A stretch of DNA of 64,000 bases from an uncultured Christensenella sp. (GTDB taxonomy: Bacteria > Bacillota > Clostridia > Christensenellales > Borkfalkiaceae), in NCBI GenBank assembly GCA_910578195.1, contig CAJTOY010000004.1:62001-126000 (forward strand), read 5' to 3'. The translations under genes were made by a program, and so were the position numbers. The notes beneath the pieces are model-generated. The model saw nothing but the letters and a program-made list of their open reading frames with translations, did not search any database and was not told where the DNA came from. Shown here piece by piece: positions 7,486-14,249 of this stretch; position 1 is the stretch's first letter, and each line of letters opens with the position of its first letter.

Positions 7486-8145
7486 TTATTTTTCGATAAT
7501 GTCGAGGTAAATATTGGGGTCCGCAAGCTTGCCGTTTACGGTAATTTCGAAGTGAAGGTGTTCGCCCTGCTTCATTTCCATACCGCTTGCCGCGGCAATC
7601 GTGCCGATAACGTCTCCGCGCTTGACCGTGTCGCCCTCTTTAAGTCCTTCCTTGGCGGTAATATACTTATAGGTCGTGGTCATGTTGTTTGCGTGGGTAA
7701 TCGTGACGTAATTTTCGCCGAGGATATGGTCGGTAACAACCTTGGTGACAGTGCCTGCAAGCACTGCGCAGACCTCGTCGCCCGCTTTCGCCTGGAAGTC
7801 CATGCCCTGGTGCACGCAGTATCTGTCGAGGGTGGTGTCGTACGAGAATTCGTAGCTAGTCGTGACGGTTGCGTTGGCAATGGGCAGACCGAATTCGTTG
7901 TCGCCGACCGTAGGCTTGTCGTCGGGCTTGTTGTCGTCGCCGCCGGGATTATTGTCGTCCCCGCCCGGTTTGTTGCCGTCGTCGGGATTGTTAATTCCGG
8001 GATTGTTGTCCAGAACGTTGTCGTTGCGCTTGCCTACGGTGAAGATAAGCGTAACGGTGACAGCCGCGATTACAAGCAGACACGCCGCCAGAATCAGATA
8101 GTAGAGTAAAATTTTCTTTTTGCTTTTCTTGTTTTGTTCTTTCAT
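7486..8145 (-). CDS. SpoIIQ-like M23/LytM-domain membrane protein
   Basis: A 219-aa protein with a lysine-rich cytoplasmic start, one membrane helix (about residues 12-37), a low-complexity Pro/Gly/Asp/Asn linker (about 44-78) and a LytM domain. Metal ligands of M23 peptidases are visible: HQGMDF and HLHFEI. In spore formers SpoIIQ has this layout and joins mother cell and forespore through SpoIIIAH. The upstream gene is preceded by a sigma-F-like promoter, as expected for spoIIQ. Without SpoIIIAH in view a general endopeptidase remains possible. Confidence 0.75.
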   Translation of the reverse strand: MKEQNKKSKKKILLYYLILAACLLVIAAVTVTLIFTVGKRNDNVLDNNPGINNPDDGNKPGGDDNNPGGDDNKPDDKPTVGDNEFGLPIANATVTTSYEFSYDTTLDRYCVHQGMDFQAKAGDEVCAVLAGTVTKVVTDHILGENYVTITHANNMTTTYKYITAKEGLKEGDTVKRGDVIGTIAAASGMEMKQGEHLHFEITVNGKLADPNIYLDIIEK

Positions 8146-8193
8146 ATAAAACTCCTTTACGATTTAGATATTGACGGCGTTTTCACCTTTTAT

Positions 8194-8613
8194 TCAGTAC
8201 CCGCCGAAAATTATCGGCGAAGCAACTTTAACGCCTTCGCTTTTAACGCATATATGCAAATTAATCTCTTCGCCGTATAGCGTTACCTTGTAAGGCAGGT
8301 TAGCTTTGCAGTAGTAGTTGACGCTGTCCGCAAGCTCCTCGGTGAAAACGACTTCCCCGCCGACGGCTTTCAAAAATCCGTCGATATCGAGCTCGGGGTA
8401 GACCGTGCTTTCCCCGCAGACTCCGGCAAGAGTAAGCCGTTTTAAAGCGGCGTTGCCGCTTACGGTGACCTCGCGGCAGTTTTTCGAGCTGTCGCCGCAG
8501 AAGAACGTGTAGCATTCCCCGCTTTCGAAGCAAAGATTGTTCGGCAGAAGCGCCAGCGCTGCAATGAACGCCCCCGCCGCAATCGTAACCGCCAACAGCT
8601 TTAAAAACCGCAT
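8194..8613 (-). CDS. Exported or anchored protein of unknown function upstream of the SpoIIQ-like gene
   Basis: A 139-aa protein with an N-terminal hydrophobic segment (residues about 3-25) and a small extracytoplasmic domain with several cysteines, ending in ASPIIFGGY. No family is recognised with confidence. It has a good Shine-Dalgarno (GGAGG) and lies 48 bp upstream of the LytM gene on the same strand. A sigma-F-like promoter precedes it, so a role in early forespore development is plausible. Confidence 0.7.
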   Translation of the reverse strand: MRFLKLLAVTIAAGAFIAALALLPNNLCFESGECYTFFCGDSSKNCREVTVSGNAALKRLTLAGVCGESTVYPELDIDGFLKAVGGEVVFTEELADSVNYYCKANLPYKVTLYGEEINLHICVKSEGVKVASPIIFGGY

Positions 8614-8634
8614 TACTCACCCTCCTTACGCGAT

Positions 8635-8664
8635 TTTTATTGCCACCCCGAATAATTGTTATAC
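8635..8664 (-). promoter_or_regulatory. Sigma-F-like (forespore) promoter
   Basis: On the minus strand GTATA (8664-8660), exactly 15 nt, then GGCAATAAAA (8644-8635). The B. subtilis sigma-F consensus is GYWTA, N15, GGNRANAMTW; one -10 position differs. spoIIQ is a known sigma-F gene, which agrees with the LytM gene downstream. Confidence 0.6.
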
Positions 8665-8695
8665 ATAAAATTAAAAAAATTTTTTTAATAAAAAA

Positions 8696-8727
8696 GCGTG
8701 GGCGGCTGAAAATTCAGCCGCCCACGC
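8696..8727 (-). terminator. Terminator after FmdB-like gene
   Basis: A 14-bp GC-rich stem (8696-8709 with 8714-8727) followed on the minus strand by a T-rich run. Confidence 0.85.
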
Positions 8728-8740
8728 GTTATATTGAATT

Positions 8741-8938
8741 TTATTTGCAACCGCCGCAGGTTTTGCAGTTGCCGCTGCATTTTTTCGCGGGCTTGCCCGT
8801 CGACGAAAACATTTCGCCGTTATAGCACCTTTCCGCGCGCTTGCCGCACACGGGGCACGCGACCTCGTCGTCGAATTTTTTGACCAGCTCCTCGAAGCCC
8901 TTGCCGCAGTCTTTGCAAAAATATTGAAGTATAGGCAT
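8741..8938 (-). CDS. FmdB-type zinc ribbon protein
   Basis: A 65-aa protein with the FmdB start MPILQYFCKDCGKGFE and a second pair CPVCG, giving a CxxC-CxxC zinc ribbon. The tail is cysteine-rich (CSGNCKTCGGCK), as often in this family, whose function is unclear. ATG 8938 is preferred; a TTG at 8944 overlapping the corA stop is the alternative. It is probably cotranscribed with corA, three bases away. Confidence 0.8.
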   Translation of the reverse strand: MPILQYFCKDCGKGFEELVKKFDDEVACPVCGKRAERCYNGEMFSSTGKPAKKCSGNCKTCGGCK

Positions 8939-8940
8939 AA

Positions 8941-9939
8941 TCAATCCCGCTTGTTTTTCTCTCTTTTTTTCTTTTTTCTCAGCGGCTTTTTAAGGGGATT
9001 GCTGCGCAGCAGAAGCACGCCTATCATAGCCGTAAGAATAACCGCCCCGAACACCACCAGCCAGAACCAGCCCGTTTCGTAGAACGCATAACCGCTTTGC
9101 CCCGGCACGGGCATATTCATTCCCCAGAACCCCGCAATCATTGTGGGAATGGCGAGAAGAATAGTGATAATCGTCAGCTTTTTCATTGTGTCGTTCGCGT
9201 TGTTGGAAATCACCGAACCGTACGCGTCCATCGTCACGCTCAGAATATCCTTATAGATATGACACGTTTCGATAGCCTGCTTGCCCTCGATTAAAAGGTC
9301 TTCGTAAAGGTCGAGATATTCCTCTTTCGTCGCGACCCCTTCTACCTTGTTCAGCTTGTCGTGCACGCGGAAGTTTGAGGTGAGCGACGTGGAAAAATAT
9401 ACCAGCGAATTCTGCAAATCGAGAAGCTGAATAATCTCGGTATTGCGCATCGTCTTTTCCATTTCGCTTTGAATTCGCCTCGTCTTTCTGTCAATCTGTT
9501 TAAGACAGTACAAAAACCTCTTCGCGTTCCCGAGCATGAACGTCAGTATAAAATGCACGGGTCTGTCGGTGCGCACCCGTTCCCTGCCCGTGATATAGTC
9601 GCGCAGCAGAGTGTTTTCTTTTAAGCACACAGTAACGATACACTTCGAATTATAAATAACGCCGAGCGGGAGGGTGGTATAAATATCTCCGCCGCCGTCG
9701 CTTTCCTCGATTACGGGGCAGTCGACGATAAACATGCTGTTGCCGTCGTCGAATTCGGTACGCGCGCGCTCCTCTTCGTCGAGCGCGGCTTTAAGCATAT
9801 CCTCGCTTATGCCGGTAAAAGCCGAAACGTCCTCGCACTCGTCGTCGCTTGGGTTGACCAAATCAATCCAGCACTTTTCCTCGAAGCGGTCAAGCTGCTC
9901 GGGTGCGACGCCGTCCTTTGTCAAATAGAACTTCACCAT
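8941..9939 (-). CDS. corA: CorA-family divalent cation transporter
   Basis: About 332 aa. It has a cytoplasmic alpha/beta and long-helix domain, then two C-terminal membrane helices with the selectivity motif GFWGMNMPVPG between them and a basic tail. This is the pentameric Mg2+/Co2+ channel architecture. I chose ATG 9939 (MVKFYLTKDG) because the upstream ATG at 9993 lies in a terminator hairpin; GAGG precedes 9939. Confidence 0.93.
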   Translation of the reverse strand: MVKFYLTKDGVAPEQLDRFEEKCWIDLVNPSDDECEDVSAFTGISEDMLKAALDEEERARTEFDDGNSMFIVDCPVIEESDGGGDIYTTLPLGVIYNSKCIVTVCLKENTLLRDYITGRERVRTDRPVHFILTFMLGNAKRFLYCLKQIDRKTRRIQSEMEKTMRNTEIIQLLDLQNSLVYFSTSLTSNFRVHDKLNKVEGVATKEEYLDLYEDLLIEGKQAIETCHIYKDILSVTMDAYGSVISNNANDTMKKLTIITILLAIPTMIAGFWGMNMPVPGQSGYAFYETGWFWLVVFGAVILTAMIGVLLLRSNPLKKPLRKKKKREKNKRD

Positions 9940-9970
9940 AGTTTTAGCCTCAATAAAATTTTGATAAAAA

Positions 9971-9994
9971 AATGCACGGAAAATTCCGTGCATT
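9971..9994 (-). terminator. Terminator upstream of corA
   Basis: An 11-bp stem (9971-9981 with 9984-9994), two-base loop, then seven Ts on the minus strand. It closes the M1-peptidase transcript and the short transcript starting near 10095. Confidence 0.85.
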
Positions 9995-10030
9995 CACAAA
10001 ATTAAACTTTTGGCTTTTGTACGGAAATTC

Positions 10031-10075
10031 TCAGCATATACAGTTTGTCGAAAAATAATTACTACTTGGGTCCAT
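10031..10075 (-). CDS. Possible 14-residue peptide ORF in a short transcript
   Basis: ATG 10075 with AAGGAA six bases upstream; the product would be MDPSSNYFSTNCIC. It lies between a consensus promoter (10130-10102) and a terminator (9994-9971), making a unit of roughly 125 nt. It could be a small peptide gene, or the unit could be a small RNA or the leader of corA. No homologue recognised. Confidence 0.35.
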   Translation of the reverse strand: MDPSSNYFSTNCIC

Positions 10076-10101
10076 TTCTGTTCCTTGAATTTATTTTTTT
10101 C

Positions 10102-10130
10102 ATTATATATTATTATACTGAGATTTGCAA
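10102..10130 (-). promoter_or_regulatory. Sigma-A promoter of the short transcript
   Basis: On the minus strand TTGCAA (10130-10125), 17 nt, TATAAT (10107-10102), located just after the stop of the M1-peptidase gene. Confidence 0.65.
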
Positions 10131-10141
10131 GCGAATTGTTA

Positions 10142-11593
10142 TCAGATAACGATTTTTCCTTCGGTAAACGAATTGAAGAAGCCCTCCAAATCGTTGCCGC
10201 CGCTGATAAAGCAGCCGAACAAATCGTCGCACGAAGCAATCTTAAACACGTTCCCCTCGAAGTAATTTTTAAGCCCCGCGGCGAACTTCTCGTCGCCTAT
10301 CGCCTGCCTGAGCATATCGAACATTATAAGCCCCTTGAAGTAGGCTATGTTCGTATACTCGTAGTCGCTTTCATAGTCTTTGAGGTGTCTGTTCATGCTC
10401 GTGTCCGCCTCGCCGAAAATTTGGTTGTAGACGGTATAATACGCCCTGTACGACTTTGTCGCAGACCCTAAAAGACCTGTTCTCGTGAACGCATAGGTGG
10501 GGTGGTTTTCGAAAAACATAAGCGAGCTGTACTCGGCAAGCCCCTCGTCCTGCCACGCGCAGTTAATCTGGTCGCTGCCGACCATGGCGTACCACCACTG
10601 GTGCGCGTTTTCGTGCACTATGGTATAAACATTGTTGTCCGAATCGAGCTCGTCGCTGATCATGGTGAGCGCGGGATATTCCATGCCGCCGTAGCAAAAA
10701 CCCGTCTGGACGACGCATAGTGTGGGGTAAACATAATTCCCGAACGTCTGCGAGAAGTATTTCACGCTTTCGCAAGCCGCGGTAAGGCTGACCTGCGGGC
10801 TCGTGTCGGAGTAGTAGTAATAGCTTACTTGCACGCCGTTCACGTTCTGGGTCGCAACCTCGAACTTGTCGGAGAGTACCATGGCGAAATCGCGCGCGTT
10901 TTTAATTGAATAGGTGCGCTTTACCCTGTCGCCCGCGGTACTCTCGTTTTCGAGCTTTCCGCTTGTCGCCGCGGTATATGCTGCGGGCAAATCGACTGTT
11001 ACGGTATAATCGGCGCATTCCGAGAGGAAGGGGTCGCCGCAGGAATAGTAGGGGCATTCGACAAATCCCTCTTGCGAGTACGCGCAGAGAACGGGGTAGA
11101 AGTTGCCCAGATTTACGGTGTTTTTCGTGACTCCCGTGCGGTGGTTAACCTTTGCGAGTTCGAGGGTGTAGGATATGCTTATTTGCACGCTCTCCTCGGG
11201 ATATACGGGGGTCAACAGCGTTACGGTGAGGATATTTTCGTCCTCGCCGCCCACGTTCCAGCCCGTGCAGTTTTCCACTTCCTGAACGGTCATCGAGCCG
11301 TAGTTAACCCCGTCATAGTACGCCTTATTCGTGTACGCGGACGAAACGGGCGCATGCTTTGCGCCCTCGCGGAAGGCGTTTCCGTAAAGGTTGAACTTCA
11401 AGTCCTTTATCTCGTTTTCGGTGGAGTTGTAATATGTGAAATTCACTGTGCCGCTCAGCTTGCGGTTTTCGCTGTCGTATATTGCGATAATGTCGTACTT
11501 GCTCGCGGCAGTACTTTCCTTTGCGCACGCCGTGAACACCGTCGACATTGCCGCGGCGCACACAACGAGCAGAATACAGATAAACTTTTTCAC
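10142..11593 (-). CDS. M1-family metallopeptidase lipoprotein
   Basis: Secreted zinc aminopeptidase-type protein of about 483 aa. The signal peptide ends in a lipobox-like FTAC near residue 20. The M1 zinc site HENAHQWW (HExxH) is followed by WQDEGLAEY with the third ligand, and a beta-rich N-terminal M1 domain precedes it. The start is uncertain: GTG 11593 has a GAGGTG Shine-Dalgarno six bases away, whereas ATG 11605 has none. The frame stays open far upstream only as a shadow of the divergent gene at 11690. Confidence 0.85.
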   Translation of the reverse strand: MKKFICILLVVCAAAMSTVFTACAKESTAASKYDIIAIYDSENRKLSGTVNFTYYNSTENEIKDLKFNLYGNAFREGAKHAPVSSAYTNKAYYDGVNYGSMTVQEVENCTGWNVGGEDENILTVTLLTPVYPEESVQISISYTLELAKVNHRTGVTKNTVNLGNFYPVLCAYSQEGFVECPYYSCGDPFLSECADYTVTVDLPAAYTAATSGKLENESTAGDRVKRTYSIKNARDFAMVLSDKFEVATQNVNGVQVSYYYYSDTSPQVSLTAACESVKYFSQTFGNYVYPTLCVVQTGFCYGGMEYPALTMISDELDSDNNVYTIVHENAHQWWYAMVGSDQINCAWQDEGLAEYSSLMFFENHPTYAFTRTGLLGSATKSYRAYYTVYNQIFGEADTSMNRHLKDYESDYEYTNIAYFKGLIMFDMLRQAIGDEKFAAGLKNYFEGNVFKIASCDDLFGCFISGGNDLEGFFNSFTEGKIVI

Positions 11594-11689
11594 GTTGCAC
11601 CTCATATTATGATAAGTTATCTTATGCCGCGCATACAAATTATAAAACCGTTTTAACATATTTCTCCCGAATAAAATAGAATATATGGT

Positions 11690-12352
11690 ATGATATTTTG
11701 CGTTGTAGCGGACGGCTCCGTCAAGGACGCCGACACCATGCCCGACTGCGATGTAGCCGTGTTCGGCTTGAAAGGGTTGGGAGAAGTCGATTACGAGCAC
11801 GAGCTCAAAGGTCTGACCGACAAATTCGAGGAGGCGGCGCGCTTTTCCCAAAAGGCGAAGTGCGGCGTGCTTTGCGGTTGCAGAACGCGCAGCCGCGGGA
11901 TACTCAGAAAGTCGGTGTCGGTCGCCGACAAGGGCAAGCTTTTGGGCATTTCGGACATGAACCACGTCATAGATACCGAGGACTTCAAAAGCGGCGCGGG
12001 GCTGGGCGTGTACTCGGTCGGCGGGTATAAAATAGGCATTTGCATCGAGAACGACTTGCTGTTTCCCGACGGTTTCAAAGCGCTGTCGATGTGCGGGTGC
12101 AACGTTATAGTCGTGTTTTTGGAGGAGCTGAAAAACAACCTTCCGCCCCTTCTTATAAGGTCGTATTCCTACCTCTTCGGAATACCCATAATAATGTGCG
12201 CGGGGAACATGGCGTTTTGCTCGGAGATAACGGGCGAAATAGCCTCGTCGTCGCAGCCGTATTCGCTGTTCGATATCGACCCGAGCGCGCACTATCACAT
12301 AATAACGACGCGGGCAAAGGGATTGTACGTCGATATCAGCGAGGATTATTGA
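11690..12352 (+). CDS. Nitrilase-superfamily protein, probably catalytically degenerate
   Basis: A 220-aa protein resembling carbon-nitrogen hydrolases: SVADKGKLLGISDMNHV, YKIGICIENDLLFPDGF with the nucleophile-position cysteine, and a C-terminal ARAKGLYVDI-like segment. The catalytic lysine expected in the first block appears replaced, and the N-terminal glutamate motif is not evident. It may be a pseudoenzyme or a regulatory domain. The start has TAGAAT at 11677-11682 seven bases upstream and no Shine-Dalgarno, another leaderless arrangement. It is divergent from the M1 lipoprotein. Confidence 0.7.
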   Translation: MIFCVVADGSVKDADTMPDCDVAVFGLKGLGEVDYEHELKGLTDKFEEAARFSQKAKCGVLCGCRTRSRGILRKSVSVADKGKLLGISDMNHVIDTEDFKSGAGLGVYSVGGYKIGICIENDLLFPDGFKALSMCGCNVIVVFLEELKNNLPPLLIRSYSYLFGIPIIMCAGNMAFCSEITGEIASSSQPYSLFDIDPSAHYHIITTRAKGLYVDISEDY

Positions 12353-12437
12353 GTTCGCAAATTTTAATTTATATTCCGCGGAATAAAAATTTAGTCGGTT
12401 TTCGGGTTCGGAAATTTTTATATTGCCTCGCTTTCGC

Positions 12438-12466
12438 TTGAAATTTTCAAACGGGTTTGTTATAAT
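12438..12466 (+). promoter_or_regulatory. Promoter of the yicC operon, leaderless spacing
   Basis: TTGAAA (12438-12443), 17 nt, TATAAT (12461-12466), then six bases to ATG 12473. The next genes (gmk to rlmN) follow with short gaps and may depend on it. Confidence 0.7.
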
Positions 12467-12472
12467 TGATGT

Positions 12473-13348
12473 ATGTTAAGTATGACCGGTTACGGAAGAG
12501 GCGAATATAAGAACGGCGGAATAGAGTTGACCGTCGAGATTAAGACGGTTAACAACCGCTATCTCGACGTGTCGGTCAAGTGCCCGAGGATATTCAACGC
12601 TTTCGAGGATATAATCCGTTCGCAGATACGCGAAAAGCTCACCCGCGGACATGCCGACGTGTATATCGGATTATCGGACAAGCGCGAAAAGGAGCGCACC
12701 GTATATCTCGACGAGGGCGCGGCGAAAGCGTATGCGGACGCGGCGCGGCGGATTAAGGCTATGTTCCCCGACGCCGTCGACGATTTTTCGGTCACGAATA
12801 TTTTGAGGTTTCCCGACGTAATAAAGACAGAGGACGTTTCGAACGCCGACGACGAAAGTCTTTCGGCGCTTAAAGCCGCATTGTCGGGCGCGCTCGAAAA
12901 GTTGAACGGCATGCGCAAAATCGAGGGCGAAAAGCTCAAAGCGGATATGCTGGCAAGAATGGACACAATCGAAAGACTCGTCGCGGAAATCGAGAAGCGC
13001 GCGCCCCTCGTCGCCGAGGGCTACAAGGCAAAGCTCGAAAGCAAGATTAAAAAAATTCTCGACGGGGCCGAGCCCGACGAGGGCAGACTTTTGACCGAAG
13101 TCGCCGTCTTTACCGACAAAAGCAATATCGACGAGGAACTGACCCGTCTGCACTCGCACGTTTCGCAGTTCAGAGAAATCTGCAAGGATACGCTCGTGGG
13201 CAGAAAGCTCGATTTTTTGGTTCAGGAATTCAACAGAGAAACGAACACGGTGTGTTCGAAATCCAACGATCTGGAAATAACCCGCCTGGGGCTTGCGCTC
13301 AAAAACGAGATCGAGAAAATTCGCGAGCAAGTTCAAAACTTAGAGTAA
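12473..13348 (+). CDS. yicC: YicC family endoribonuclease-type protein
   Basis: A 291-aa protein with the family start MLSMTGYGRGEY and the C-terminal block ELTRLHSHVSQFREI and GRKLDFLVQEFNRETNT. YicC proteins are stress-linked RNases conserved upstream of gmk in Firmicutes, which is the arrangement here. No Shine-Dalgarno is visible; a promoter six bases upstream implies a leaderless start. A dispersed hairpin repeat begins directly at its stop. Confidence 0.92.
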   Translation: MLSMTGYGRGEYKNGGIELTVEIKTVNNRYLDVSVKCPRIFNAFEDIIRSQIREKLTRGHADVYIGLSDKREKERTVYLDEGAAKAYADAARRIKAMFPDAVDDFSVTNILRFPDVIKTEDVSNADDESLSALKAALSGALEKLNGMRKIEGEKLKADMLARMDTIERLVAEIEKRAPLVAEGYKAKLESKIKKILDGAEPDEGRLLTEVAVFTDKSNIDEELTRLHSHVSQFREICKDTLVGRKLDFLVQEFNRETNTVCSKSNDLEITRLGLALKNEIEKIREQVQNLE

Positions 13349-13411
13349 AACGCATATATGCGTCGCAATACTTCGTTGCGTTCCGCGTTTTTAAGCGCTG
13401 CATGTAAAATT
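13349..13411 (+). repeat. Dispersed post-stop hairpin repeat, short copy A
   Basis: Begins directly after the yicC stop. It contains the perfect palindrome CGCATATATGCG and a second hairpin CGCAA-7 nt-TTGCG. It resembles 21089-21215 and 27500-27640, but is shortened. An ATG inside (13358) is in frame with gmk but lacks a Shine-Dalgarno. Confidence 0.6.
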
Positions 13412-13975
13412 ATGAAAAACAAACTGATAGTACTGTCGGGCCCCTCGGGCGTAGGCAAGGGCACGATAGTGAATAAACTTCTGGAAAAAGGCAATTTCAC
13501 GCTCAGCGTGTCCTGCACGACCCGCCCGCCGAGACGCGGCGAAAAAGACGGCGTTTCATATTTTTTTATCGATAAGCAAAAATTCGAAAGCGAGATAAAG
13601 CGCGGCGGATTTTTGGAATATTCAAACCACTTCGGCAACTTCTACGGCACGCCGAAAGCGTTCGTCGAAGAGAAACTGAAAGAGTGTAACGTAATTCTCG
13701 AAATAGAGGTGGACGGCGCGCTTCAAGTCAAGCGTTCCCACCCCGAAGCGTTGCTTATTATGATTGCACCCCCCGACGCCGCCGAGCTGAGAGCCCGCCT
13801 CGAAAAGCGCGGCTCGGAAACGAAAGAGAGTATCGCAAACCGCCTCAGCCGTATGGATTACGAGCTTTCGAAACAATACGAGTACGACTATGTCGTGGTG
13901 AACGACGTGCTTGAAAGGGCAGTCGGCGAGATAGAGAGTATAATTAACGACAAAAATCAAGGAGAACATAAATGA
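13412..13975 (+). CDS. gmk: Guanylate kinase
   Basis: Phosphorylates GMP to GDP. The 187-aa protein starts MKNKLIVLSGPSGVGKGT with the P-loop, followed by SCTTRPPRRGEKDGVSYFF for GMP binding and SNHFGNFYGTPK. ATG 13412 gives the normal N-terminus; ATG 13358 would add 18 repeat-encoded residues. It overlaps rpoZ (ATGA), as in many Firmicutes. Confidence 0.95.
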   Translation: MKNKLIVLSGPSGVGKGTIVNKLLEKGNFTLSVSCTTRPPRRGEKDGVSYFFIDKQKFESEIKRGGFLEYSNHFGNFYGTPKAFVEEKLKECNVILEIEVDGALQVKRSHPEALLIMIAPPDAAELRARLEKRGSETKESIANRLSRMDYELSKQYEYDYVVVNDVLERAVGEIESIINDKNQGEHK

Positions 13976-14190
13976 TTAACCAACCCTCGGTGGACTTATT
14001 AATCGACAAACTCGGCACGGACGGACAGCCCGTTTCGCGTTACTGCCTTTGCGTGGTCGCTTCCAAGCGCGCAAGACAGATACTCGAACAGCACATGGCA
14101 AAGGGACCTTCGCCCGACGAGTACCTCAAAGAAATTTCCGTCGCTTGTCAAGAAATTTCCGAAGGGAAAATCAAATGCACTAAGGATTAA
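13972..14190 (+). CDS. rpoZ: RNA polymerase omega subunit
   Basis: A 72-aa omega subunit that helps assemble beta-prime. The start INQPSVDLLIDKLG and the block SRYCLCVVASKRARQI match the family, although the C-terminus is short. GGAGAA lies upstream of the ATG. Location after gmk and before priA is the classical arrangement. Confidence 0.93.
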   Translation: MINQPSVDLLIDKLGTDGQPVSRYCLCVVASKRARQILEQHMAKGPSPDEYLKEISVACQEISEGKIKCTKD

Positions 14191-14203
14191 TTTTCAAAAG
14201 CTT

Positions 14204-14234
14204 ACTGCGGTTTTCACGATGGGAAAACCGCAGT
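14204..14234 (+). terminator. Hairpin between rpoZ and priA
   Basis: Twelve-bp perfect stem (14204-14215 with 14223-14234) and seven-base loop, but no clear T-tract. It may be an attenuator or mRNA-stabilising structure rather than a full terminator. Confidence 0.5.
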
Positions 14235-14249
14235 AGTCTTACATTGATT

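Noticed and set aside
11606..12298. N-terminal extension of the M1 lipoprotein frame
   Set aside because: It would place about 230 residues before a clear signal peptide and covers the divergent nitrilase-like gene.
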